DNA of 58,891 bases from Oscillospiraceae bacterium (lineage in GTDB: Bacteria > Bacillota > Clostridia > Oscillospirales > Oscillospiraceae). Below are positions 52,376 through 58,891 of this stretch, piece after piece. The notes below the pieces were generated by a model that was not told where the DNA came from, did not search any database, and saw only the letters and a program-made list of their open reading frames with translations. Position numbers and translations under genes: made by a program. The stretch spans positions 1 to 58,891 of the forward strand of contig JAJQEJ010000016.1 in the NCBI GenBank assembly GCA_021201735.1. Direction: 5' to 3'. The first letter of the stretch is position 1, and the number at the start of each line of letters is the position of its first letter.

Positions 52376-53206
52376 ATGAGCTGTGCCGATGAGCTGTTTA
52401 TTCAAAACTGCCGCGATATCCTTGCAAACGGGGTGTGGGACACCGACCAGCAGGTGCGCCCGCGCTGGGAGGACGGCGCGGCGGCGCATACGGTGAAAAA
52501 ATTCGGTCTGGTCAATCGCTATGACCTGCGGGAGGAGTTTCCCGTCCAGACAATTCGGCGCATGGCATTTAAAAGCGCGCTGGACGAGCTGCTGTGGATC
52601 TGGCAGAAAAAATCCAATAATGTCCATGACCTCGGCAGCCATATTTGGGATGCGTGGGCGGATGAAACCGGCTCCATCGGCAAAGCCTATGGGTATCAGC
52701 TCGGCGTAAAGCACCGGTACGCCGAAGGAGAATTTGATCAGGTTGACCGGGTGCTGTTTGACTTAAAAAACAACCCCGCCTCGCGCCGCATCATGACAAA
52801 CCTCTATAATCACCACGATTTGAGCGAGATGGCGCTCTACCCCTGCGCCTACTCAATGACGTTTAACGTGAGCGGGCGGACGCTCAACGCGGTGCTAAAC
52901 CAGCGCTCGCAGGACATGCTGACGGCAAACGGCTGGAATGTGATGCAGTACGCCGCGCTGCTGTGCATGCTGGCGCAGGTGTCCGGGCTGGAGGCGGGCG
53001 AGCTGGTGCACGTCATCGCCGACGCGCATATTTACGACAGGCATGTCCCCGTTGTGGAGGAGATCATCGCGCGTAAACCCTACCCCGCGCCGAAGCTCTG
53101 GATTGACCCGGAGGTACGCGATTTTTACGCCTTTACCAAGGACAGCCTCAAGCTGGAGGGGTATCAGTTCCACGTGCTCGATACGGCGATTCCGGTGGCG
53201 GTATAG
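52376..53206 (+). CDS. thyA: Thymidylate synthase (divergent clostridial type)
   Basis: The 276-residue protein has the ThyA order: LDELLWIWQ, DEWADE-like DAWADETG, the arginine pair in ASRRI, nucleophile C157 (ALYPCAYSM), QRSQD, GWNVMQYAAL with the substrate Asn, DAHIYDRH and the C-terminal IPVAV. It methylates dUMP to dTMP using methylene-THF. It differs from E. coli at two spots: the residue after the catalytic cysteine is Ala rather than His, and LGLPFNI is replaced by LTANGWNV. The ATG follows GGAGG. dfrA lies 13 bases downstream and regenerates the folate. Confidence 0.92.
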   Translation: MSCADELFIQNCRDILANGVWDTDQQVRPRWEDGAAAHTVKKFGLVNRYDLREEFPVQTIRRMAFKSALDELLWIWQKKSNNVHDLGSHIWDAWADETGSIGKAYGYQLGVKHRYAEGEFDQVDRVLFDLKNNPASRRIMTNLYNHHDLSEMALYPCAYSMTFNVSGRTLNAVLNQRSQDMLTANGWNVMQYAALLCMLAQVSGLEAGELVHVIADAHIYDRHVPVVEEIIARKPYPAPKLWIDPEVRDFYAFTKDSLKLEGYQFHVLDTAIPVAV

Positions 53207-53219
53207 GGAGGCGTGAAGG

Positions 53220-53696
53220 ATGAACTTGATTGTGGCGGTCGACCGGAACTGGGCCATCGGCAAGGACGGGGATCAGCTGGTCTATATTCCGGCCGACCTC
53301 AAGCGCTTTCAGACCCTGACGATGGGGCACGCGCTGATCCTCGGGCGCAAGACCCTTGCGACGTTTCCGAAGGGGCGGCCCCTCGCGGGGCGCAGGAATT
53401 TAATTCTATCCCGCGACAGCACCTTTTCCGCCGAGGGCGGTGAGGTGTTTCGGGACCTTGATTCCCTGCTGGTGGAAGCGCCGGAGGACGCGTTTGTTGT
53501 CGGCGGAGAGAGTGTTTACTACGCGCTGCTGCCTCACTGTGACACGGCGTATGTGACAAAAATCGACCACACCTATCCCGCAGACGCCTTTTTTCCAAAC
53601 CTCGATACCGATGCGCAATGGTATCTGGCGCAGGAGGAGGAACCGCAGGAACATGCGGGCCTCCGCTTCCGTTATCTGACCTACCGCAGGCGCTGA
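53220..53696 (+). CDS. dfrA: Dihydrofolate reductase
   Basis: The 158-residue protein begins MNLIVAVDRNWAIGKDGDQL, with the catalytic Asp in IPADLKRFQTLT, NADPH-binding LILGRKTLATFPKGRPLAGR, and VVGGESVYYALLPHCD. It reduces dihydrofolate to tetrahydrofolate, restoring the cofactor used up by ThyA next door. The ATG follows GGAGGCG. The start lies 13 bases after thyA, so the pair is cotranscribed. Confidence 0.95.
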   Translation: MNLIVAVDRNWAIGKDGDQLVYIPADLKRFQTLTMGHALILGRKTLATFPKGRPLAGRRNLILSRDSTFSAEGGEVFRDLDSLLVEAPEDAFVVGGESVYYALLPHCDTAYVTKIDHTYPADAFFPNLDTDAQWYLAQEEEPQEHAGLRFRYLTYRRR

Positions 53697-53780
53697 AACG
53701 CATGTCCTTGCAATGGGGCGGTATCATGTGGTACAATAGAGAAAACAAGGCAGCTGCACACAGAAAGGATCCTGCAAGGT

Positions 53781-54959
53781 ATGGAGATAAACGGCGAACA
53801 GACAGACCGCGTCATTGATTATAAGGAGCTCAACCTCTCCCCCGCCGTCATGCGGGCGCTGGAGAAAAAGGGATATCAAACGGCGACGCCGGTGCAATCC
53901 GGCGCAATCCCGTTTTTCATGGACTGGAAGGACGTCATCGCGAAGGCACCGACCGGCACGGGGAAAACGTATGCCTTTGGTATTCCGATGGTGGAGCATA
54001 TTGACCCGCAGTCGGACAAGATTCAGGGGCTGGTGCTCGCACCCACCCGTGAGCTTGCCATGCAAATACAGGAAGAGCTGCGTGATCTGTGCGAGTTTAA
54101 AGAGGGGGTGCGCACCATCTGTCTCTACGGCGGTGCCCCCATTGAGCACCAGATTACAGCGCTGAAAAAGCGCCCGCAGATTGTCGTTGCGACACCCGGG
54201 CGACTCATGGACCACATGAAGCGGCGCACCGTGCGTCTGGATAAGGTCGAGACGGTGGTGCTCGATGAAGCCGACCGGATGCTCGACATGGGCTTTGTCC
54301 GCGACGTGACCCGCATTCTGGATCTGATGCCGCAGCGGAAAAATCTCGGCATGTTTTCCGCCACCATAAGCCGCGAGGTGCTGGATATCTCATGGGTATA
54401 CCAGCGTGACCCGGCAGAGATCACGGTGCTGCCTGTGGAGGAGAACAAGCCGGATATCCAGCAATACTGCATTAACCTCAAGGATCGGGACGAAAAACTG
54501 CCCACCATGCTTGCGCTGCTGCAAAACGGAGCCTACGAGCGGGCCATCGCTTTTTGCAACACAAAGAACATGACCGACCGACTCGCCGGACTGCTGCAAA
54601 TGCGAGGCATCACCTGTCAGGCCATCCACGGGGATATTCCACAGCGGATCCGGGAGAAAACGCTCGCCACATTTAAATCCGGCGCGCTCAACGTGCTTGT
54701 TGCAACCGACGTCGCGGCGCGCGGGCTGGATATTGACGATGTGGATGTGGTTTTTAATTATGATGTACCCGATGAGCAGGAGAATTATATCCACCGCATC
54801 GGACGCACCGGACGGGCAAAAAAGCACGGCATTGCCTACACCCTGTCTGCGGGTATCGCAGAGCGCATTCAGATGGAGGAGATCATCCGCAATGCAAAAA
54901 CGGAGGTACAGTGGCTTGCTTACGACAGCGACGACTGCCTTGTCCTGGTGGAAAAGTAA
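53781..54959 (+). CDS. DEAD-box RNA helicase (second copy)
   Basis: The 392-residue protein has all helicase motifs: TPVQSGAIP, Walker A-type [31 protein letters not shown] and [10 protein letters not shown]. Unlike the 541-residue helicase at 31.3 kb it has no basic C-terminal tail, so it is close to a minimal helicase core, similar to CshB/CsdA-type cores. It probably acts in ribosome assembly or RNA turnover. The ATG at 53781 follows AAAGGA with nine or more bases of spacing. The DUF2156 gene begins 14 bases downstream. Confidence 0.92.
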   Translation: MEINGEQTDRVIDYKELNLSPAVMRALEKKGYQTATPVQSGAIPFFMDWKDVIAKAPTGTGKTYAFGIPMVEHIDPQSDKIQGLVLAPTRELAMQIQEELRDLCEFKEGVRTICLYGGAPIEHQITALKKRPQIVVATPGRLMDHMKRRTVRLDKVETVVLDEADRMLDMGFVRDVTRILDLMPQRKNLGMFSATISREVLDISWVYQRDPAEITVLPVEENKPDIQQYCINLKDRDEKLPTMLALLQNGAYERAIAFCNTKNMTDRLAGLLQMRGITCQAIHGDIPQRIREKTLATFKSGALNVLVATDVAARGLDIDDVDVVFNYDVPDEQENYIHRIGRTGRAKKHGIAYTLSAGIAERIQMEEIIRNAKTEVQWLAYDSDDCLVLVEK

Positions 54960-54973
54960 GGAGAAAAATCTAT

Positions 54974-55954
54974 ATGGCATATCATGGAACATGCTGTCCC
55001 AAAGACAATTCCCGCCTGGAGCTGGTGGAGCAAGCAGAGCCCCTTTCGTTCCGCGCCCCCCGCATAGAGGACAAGCCGTGGGTGGATAAGCTGCTTGCAC
55101 TGTCCGAATATCGCGGCTGTGAGTACAATTTCACAACCCTGTTTATCTGGAATGAAACTTATCGGCAGGAGATTGCGCGCATGGAGGACTACCTCCTCAT
55201 CCGCGCAAAGCTGCCGCGCGGAAATTGCTATTCTTTCCCCGCCGGGCAGGGAGAGCTTGGGCCTGTCATTGAAGCCCTGACCTTGGATGCGCGGGCGCAG
55301 GGCGCGCCCCTCTGCCTGATTGGCGTGACCGAGGCGCAGATTACGCAGATGGAGACATTATTTCCCGGGGAATTTACCTTTACGGCAAACCGGGACGGGT
55401 CCGACTATCTCTACGAGATTGACCGGCTGGCGGATCTGGGCGGAAAGCGCCTGCACGCAAAGCGCAACCACATCAACCGCTTTATGGAGCAGAACCCCAC
55501 CTGGCAGTATGAGCGCGTGAGCGCGGCGAGTCTGCCGGAGTGTCTGGAAATGGATAAAATCTGGTACAAAGAGCGCCTTGCGCGCATCGAGGCGGAGGGC
55601 GGCGAGAGCCCGGAGCGGGAGAACGCCGCGCTGCACCGCGCCCTGCTGCACTTTGCGCCGCTTGGTCTGGACGGCGGCTTGCTCCGTGTGGAGGGGAAGG
55701 TTGTGGCGTTTACCCTCGGCGACCGGATCAGTACGGATACCTATGATGTACACTTTGAAAAGGCATTTGGCGAGATGCAGGGAGCATATGCGATGATTAA
55801 CCGCGAATTTGCCCGCCAGATCCGCGCCGATTATCCTGAAATCCGCTACCTCAACCGCGAGGAGGATATGGGCATTCCAGGCCTGCGCAAGGCGAAGGAA
55901 TCGTACTACCCCGACCTGCTGCTCACAAAGCACAGCGCGATCAGACGCGTATGA
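54974..55954 (+). CDS. DUF2156 (phosphatidylglycerol lysyltransferase C-terminal-like) protein
   Basis: The 326-residue protein has the DUF2156 pattern of a tandem GNAT fold: WVDKLLALSEYRGCEYNFTT, YLYEIDRLADLGGKRLHAKR, NHINRFM, VEGKVVAFTLGDR, TYDVHFEKAFGEMQGAYAMIN, and YLNREEDMGIPGLRKAKESY. This is the catalytic part of MprF-type aminoacyl transferases without the membrane flippase, so it is soluble; an aminoacyl-tRNA-dependent transfer is possible but unproven. The ATG follows AAGGAG by 10 bases. The next gene overlaps by four bases. Confidence 0.88.
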   Translation: MAYHGTCCPKDNSRLELVEQAEPLSFRAPRIEDKPWVDKLLALSEYRGCEYNFTTLFIWNETYRQEIARMEDYLLIRAKLPRGNCYSFPAGQGELGPVIEALTLDARAQGAPLCLIGVTEAQITQMETLFPGEFTFTANRDGSDYLYEIDRLADLGGKRLHAKRNHINRFMEQNPTWQYERVSAASLPECLEMDKIWYKERLARIEAEGGESPERENAALHRALLHFAPLGLDGGLLRVEGKVVAFTLGDRISTDTYDVHFEKAFGEMQGAYAMINREFARQIRADYPEIRYLNREEDMGIPGLRKAKESYYPDLLLTKHSAIRRV

Positions 55955-56829
55955 GTAAGGGGCTGACATATCGCGCCGCGGCGGAGGATGAGCTTACGCA
56001 GCTGCAGGCCCTCTGGCACACGGCGTTTGGCGACAGTATGGCGTGTATCGAGGGTTTTTTCACTGCCTGCCCTTCCGCGCGGGCACTGGTGGCCGCGGAC
56101 GACGCAGTGCGCGCCATGCTGTTTTTGCTCCCCGTGACGCTGTGCCTGCCCGGTGGGGAGACGGCGCGCGGCGAATACCTCTATGCCCTCGCGACCCATC
56201 CGGATCAGCGGGGAAAGGGCCATGCCAGCCACTTGATGCAGTATGCCGACGAATTGCTGCAGACGGAAGAGACGGATTACCTGACCGTGGTACCGGCGCG
56301 GCCTGATTTGCATGTGTTTTTTGGCGGCGCGGGATTTGGGGCCTATTTCACGATGAATGAGGTGACGTTGCAGACGAACCGACTGCCCGCGCCGGAGCAC
56401 GCCGGAGGGAGTTACCCCCTTTTCCCCGACGAATACCACGAAACACGTGCCGCATGTCTTTCCCATATCCAGGACATGGGGTATCTTTTGTTTTCGGAGG
56501 AAGCGTCCGCGTTTCAGCAGGTGCTCTCGGACTTGCAGGACGGCGCGCTGTACGGGCTCACCGTTGATGGACACAGCGGCTGTGCCGCGGTGGAAAAGCG
56601 GGGGGACGGCATCATCCTCATCAAGGAGCTGTTGCTCCCGCCCGATTGCATGGCGCGCGGTGCCGCGCTGTTGTCGGACGCTATGTCCGCGCGGCAGTGC
56701 ACGGTGCGCACGCCGGAGGGACTGTTCCGGCCGGAGGGCACGAAAACGGTGCCGTTCGGCATGATAAAGTGGTACGCGAGCCCGCCAGAGACAGGTGCTG
56801 TGGGCTATTTCGGGCTGGGTCTGGATTAA
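55951..56829 (+). CDS. GNAT-family N-acetyltransferase
   Basis: The 292-residue protein has an N-terminal GNAT domain: YRAAAEDELTQLQALWHTAF, YLYALATHPDQRGKGHASHLM (acetyl-CoA pyrophosphate loop Q/RGKGH) and FFGGAGF. The C-terminal part is less conserved. It starts within the stop of the DUF2156 gene (ATGA), which suggests a functional pair, perhaps modification of a common substrate. The substrate is unknown. Confidence 0.88.
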   Translation: MSKGLTYRAAAEDELTQLQALWHTAFGDSMACIEGFFTACPSARALVAADDAVRAMLFLLPVTLCLPGGETARGEYLYALATHPDQRGKGHASHLMQYADELLQTEETDYLTVVPARPDLHVFFGGAGFGAYFTMNEVTLQTNRLPAPEHAGGSYPLFPDEYHETRAACLSHIQDMGYLLFSEEASAFQQVLSDLQDGALYGLTVDGHSGCAAVEKRGDGIILIKELLLPPDCMARGAALLSDAMSARQCTVRTPEGLFRPEGTKTVPFGMIKWYASPPETGAVGYFGLGLD

Positions 56830-56851
56830 TCGGCGCAGAGGAGGAGATCGC

Positions 56852-57424
56852 GTGGAAGAACTGAAAGAACTAAAGCGGCGGCTCGCGGAGGAGCGCCCGC
56901 AGACATGGGACGCCATGCCGGATATCAATCTGTATATGGATCAGCTCATCTCCTGCATGGCGCGGCAGAGGATCCATTACGACGAGCGGGATACGCTCAC
57001 CTCTGCCATGGTGAACAACTATATCAAAGACGGGCTGCTTCCCCGTGCGGAGGGGAAGCGCTATTCCCGCATCCATTTGGGATATCTGACCGCGATCTGT
57101 GCGCTCAAGCAGGTGCTCTCGGTGAAGGACGTGGGGCGGCTCGTGAAGCGCGGCAGTGAAGGAGAAGACCCCCAAGAACTGTACGAAAATTTCCTGCGCG
57201 AGCTGGACAAGGCGCTTTCCGCAACCACAGACGCGCTGGATGAGGACGTAACCGACGACGAACTGCCGCGTTTGGCACTTAGCCTTGCACTGCATAGCTA
57301 TGCAGATCAACTGGCCTGTCAGCGGATATTGGCTATTATGGATGCGCGCAATCCCATGCCGGAGAAGCCGGAAAAGGCGAAAAAAGAAAAGGCGGCAAAG
57401 CCGCGCGATAAAGCGGCGGAATAG
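56852..57424 (+). CDS. DUF1836-family protein
   Basis: From a GTG start the protein has 190 residues. The core includes MPDINLYMDQLISCM, LTSAMVNNYIKDGLLP and KRYSRIHLGYLTAICALKQVLS, which is the DUF1836 pattern and looks like a helix-turn-helix with a MerR-like 'MVNNY.K.G.L' region, so DNA binding is likely. The C-terminus is Lys/Glu/Ala-rich. The GTG at 56852 follows GAGGAG at good spacing. It lies between GNAT and prmA, all in one direction. Confidence 0.85.
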   Translation: MEELKELKRRLAEERPQTWDAMPDINLYMDQLISCMARQRIHYDERDTLTSAMVNNYIKDGLLPRAEGKRYSRIHLGYLTAICALKQVLSVKDVGRLVKRGSEGEDPQELYENFLRELDKALSATTDALDEDVTDDELPRLALSLALHSYADQLACQRILAIMDARNPMPEKPEKAKKEKAAKPRDKAAE

Positions 57425-57448
57425 CTGTATATGCGGGGAGGTGCCGGT

Positions 57449-58399
57449 GTGGCGGAGGATAGCAACTGGCTCGAAATTTCTATTGATACCAAACAGGAGC
57501 GGCTGGACATTCTATCCGCGCAGCTGACGGGCAACGGCGTGACCGGCCTTGTGATAGAGGATGAGGACGATTTCCGCCGCTTTCTGGAGGAAAACCGCGC
57601 CTGCTGGGACTATGTGGACGATGCGCTGTTCGAGCGGATGAAGGGCGTTTGCCGGGTAAAATTTTATGTGACCGACGATGCGGACGGGCAGGGGCAGCTT
57701 ACACAGTGGATGGCGGGCATTGACCTGCCATATACTGCGTGCCGCCTGACGGAAAACGACTGGGCGCACAGCTGGCAGAAGTATTATAAGCCTCTCCCGG
57801 TCGGGGAGAGGCTGTATATCGTCCCGGAATGGGAGCGGGCGGCGGAGATACCGGCGGGGCGCGTACCGCTTTATCTCAATCCGGGGCTGACCTTTGGCAC
57901 GGGGGGCCACGCCTCCACACAGCTCTGCCTTGCGGGGGTGGAGCAATATACCCCCGTGGGATGCCACGTACTTGATTTGGGCTGCGGCAGCGGGATCTTG
58001 TCCATTGCCGCCCTCGCGCTGGGCGCGGCAAGCGCCGTGGCGGTGGATATCGACCCCAAAGCGGTGGGCGTTGCGTATGAAAATGCCGCACTCAACGGGA
58101 TAGGAAAAGACCGCTACACGGTGCGTGCGGGCAATGTGCTGACCGATGCCGCGCTGCTGGAGGAGCTCTGCGGCAGGCAGTACGAGCTGGTGCTCGCCAA
58201 TATCGTCGCGGATGTGATTATCCCCCTCTCGCGCGAGGTGCCGCACCTGCTCACGATGCAGGGGATGTTTCTCTGCTCCGGCATTATCGATACCCGCGCG
58301 GCGGAGGTCGCGGCGGCGCTGCATCAAAACGGCCTTACCGTTGCAGACCAATGGGAACAAAACGGCTGGGTGGCATTTTCCGCCCGCCGTTCGGAATGA
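57449..58399 (+). CDS. prmA: Ribosomal protein L11 methyltransferase
   Basis: The 316-residue protein has the PrmA N-terminal domain (LEISIDTKQERLDILSAQL) and a SAM methyltransferase domain: FGTGGHASTQLCL, VLDLGCGSGILSIAALALG, AVDIDPKAV and LANIVADVIIPL. It trimethylates residues of ribosomal protein L11. The GTG at 57449 is preferred because GGGGAGG lies seven bases before it; the in-frame ATG at 57431 lies upstream of that site. It is the last gene of the unit and is followed by a terminator. Confidence 0.92.
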   Translation: MAEDSNWLEISIDTKQERLDILSAQLTGNGVTGLVIEDEDDFRRFLEENRACWDYVDDALFERMKGVCRVKFYVTDDADGQGQLTQWMAGIDLPYTACRLTENDWAHSWQKYYKPLPVGERLYIVPEWERAAEIPAGRVPLYLNPGLTFGTGGHASTQLCLAGVEQYTPVGCHVLDLGCGSGILSIAALALGAASAVAVDIDPKAVGVAYENAALNGIGKDRYTVRAGNVLTDAALLEELCGRQYELVLANIVADVIIPLSREVPHLLTMQGMFLCSGIIDTRAAEVAAALHQNGLTVADQWEQNGWVAFSARRSE

Positions 58400-58404
58400 A
58401 TATA

Positions 58405-58441
58405 AAAGCGCGCCCCGGGGAGGAAGCCGGGGCGCGCTTTA
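58405..58441 (+). terminator. Terminator after prmA
   Basis: A perfect 14-bp GC-rich stem (58405-58418 with 58427-58440) has an 8-base loop and a short T run. It may also serve the convergent minus-strand gene. Confidence 0.85.
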
Positions 58442-58472
58442 CAGCGAGGATGAATACCATTCCTAAAGTCTC

Positions 58473-58828
58473 CTATTGTATCGCATCATACAAGCGCTTC
58501 ATTTGGGATAGGATTCTGAAGCTGGCCATAAAGCCTGCCCGAAAGTACAGGTGACTTTCCAGGCCGGTCAAATGTACAATTTCCCCACGCATCCTTTCAT
58601 ATTTAAAATATGCGTCCCGCTCACTCAATTCATCCCAATTCACGTCGAGTATTTTGACTTTCAAATTGTCAAGTTCCTTGAAAATTGCTTTCTCTAGCCC
58701 CTTCGCTTGCTCCTCCAAGGTGTCCCCATAATCATCCACGCCGGTGGAATACGCATCCCCTTCCAGCGCAAAATACGCGAGAATACTATCGGCTGGAGCT
58801 TGAATTTAAAGCTGTTATCAAATGTCAT
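58473..58828 (-). pseudogene. Small gene with an apparent one-base frameshift
   Basis: On the minus strand an ATG at 58828 has AGGAGG ten bases upstream and reads M-T-F-D-N-S-F-K-F, but its frame then loses coding character and closes at a TAG. The other frame, open from about 58800, reads A-P-A-D-S-I-L-A-Y-F-A-L-E-G-D-A and continues through MKRLYDAIQ to 58473. Adding one A to TTCAAGCTCC (about 58792-58802) joins both parts into a protein of about 118 residues. The later GTG at 58739 lacks a ribosome site. The family is not recognised. A sequencing error, a true mutation or programmed frameshifting all remain possible. Confidence 0.6.
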
Positions 58829-58891
58829 TCGTTGCACACCTCCTAGTATAATAATGTCATAGCCCCAAAGGCTACGCAGGTTGATACGCTG

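Overview
The window is a chromosomal segment around the replication origin of a spore-forming, anaerobic member of the Clostridia, most like the Oscillospiraceae/Ruminococcaceae. Support for this comes from the order gyrA-gyrB-remB-recF-S4 protein-dnaN-[oriC]-dnaA-rpmH-rnpA-yidD-yidC-jag, a sporulation gene (spoIIP), a Gram-positive T-box leader, Bacillus-type LexA boxes, a clostridial HPr-like protein, a 2-hydroxyacyl-CoA dehydratase system, and fairly GC-rich coding DNA. Species cannot be named from the sequence.

Layout. 1-3.1 kb: the 3' tip of one IS1182-like transposase and a truncated second copy, flanking a CPBP protease and a CbxX-type AAA ATPase. 3.2-12.4 kb: the left replication arm, all on the minus strand (rnhA, gyrA, gyrB, remB, recF, S4 protein, dnaN, dnaA). 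The dnaA-dnaN gap holds at least seven DnaA-box-like sites and a DnaA-trio-like run and is the best origin candidate. 12.6-15.7 kb: the right arm begins with rpmH-rnpA-yidD-yidC-jag on the plus strand. 15.7-20.2 kb: a small gene with LexA-type boxes, an orphan OmpR-type regulator, degV, a structured intergenic repeat, an HtrA protease and a small clostridial protein. 20.2-23.2 kb: an AT-richer LuxR/MalT-type regulator with a structured leader, and a 40-residue gene. 23.2-26.3 kb: a two-gene 2-hydroxyacyl-CoA dehydratase/activase system and tRNA-Gly. 26.4-34.5 kb: a membrane protein, T-box-controlled leuA, spoIIP, lexA, a DEAD-box helicase, shikimate kinase and a zinc-ribbon protein. 34.5-43.5 kb: recJ, rel, a cluster of ATP-grasp ligase, Asp/Glu racemase and MurE-like ligase, then queH. 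43.5-50.5 kb: a CBS-domain protein with the same structured leader as the LuxR gene, a small protein, typA and a metF-activator-metH operon. 50.5-58.9 kb: an HPr-like protein, mtaB-thyA-dfrA, a second DEAD-box helicase, DUF2156, GNAT, DUF1836, prmA and a frameshifted gene.

How parts fit together. The left block makes the replication initiator, clamp and gyrase. The right block makes L34, the RNase P protein and the membrane insertase. metF, the MetH activation protein and MetH form a one-carbon/methionine operon, and thyA-dfrA form a folate pair. LexA appears to repress its own gene and, from box identity, a 62-residue gene about 15 kb away.

Most unusual items: (1) a leader of about 100 nt shared by two unrelated regulatory genes (LuxR-type at 20.2-22.7 kb and CBS at 43.7 kb), with compensatory changes in two hairpins and a loop complementary to the ribosome binding site; (2) tandem LexA-like boxes on the promoter of an unknown 62-residue gene; (3) a ligase-racemase-MurE-like cluster that resembles a D-aspartate peptidoglycan-branch pathway; (4) a dehydratase subunit fused to its own activase; (5) a repeat made of two perfect hairpins whose stem sequence differs between copies while pairing is kept; (6) IS1182-like ends that abut transcription terminators. 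No CRISPR array or rRNA operon was seen.
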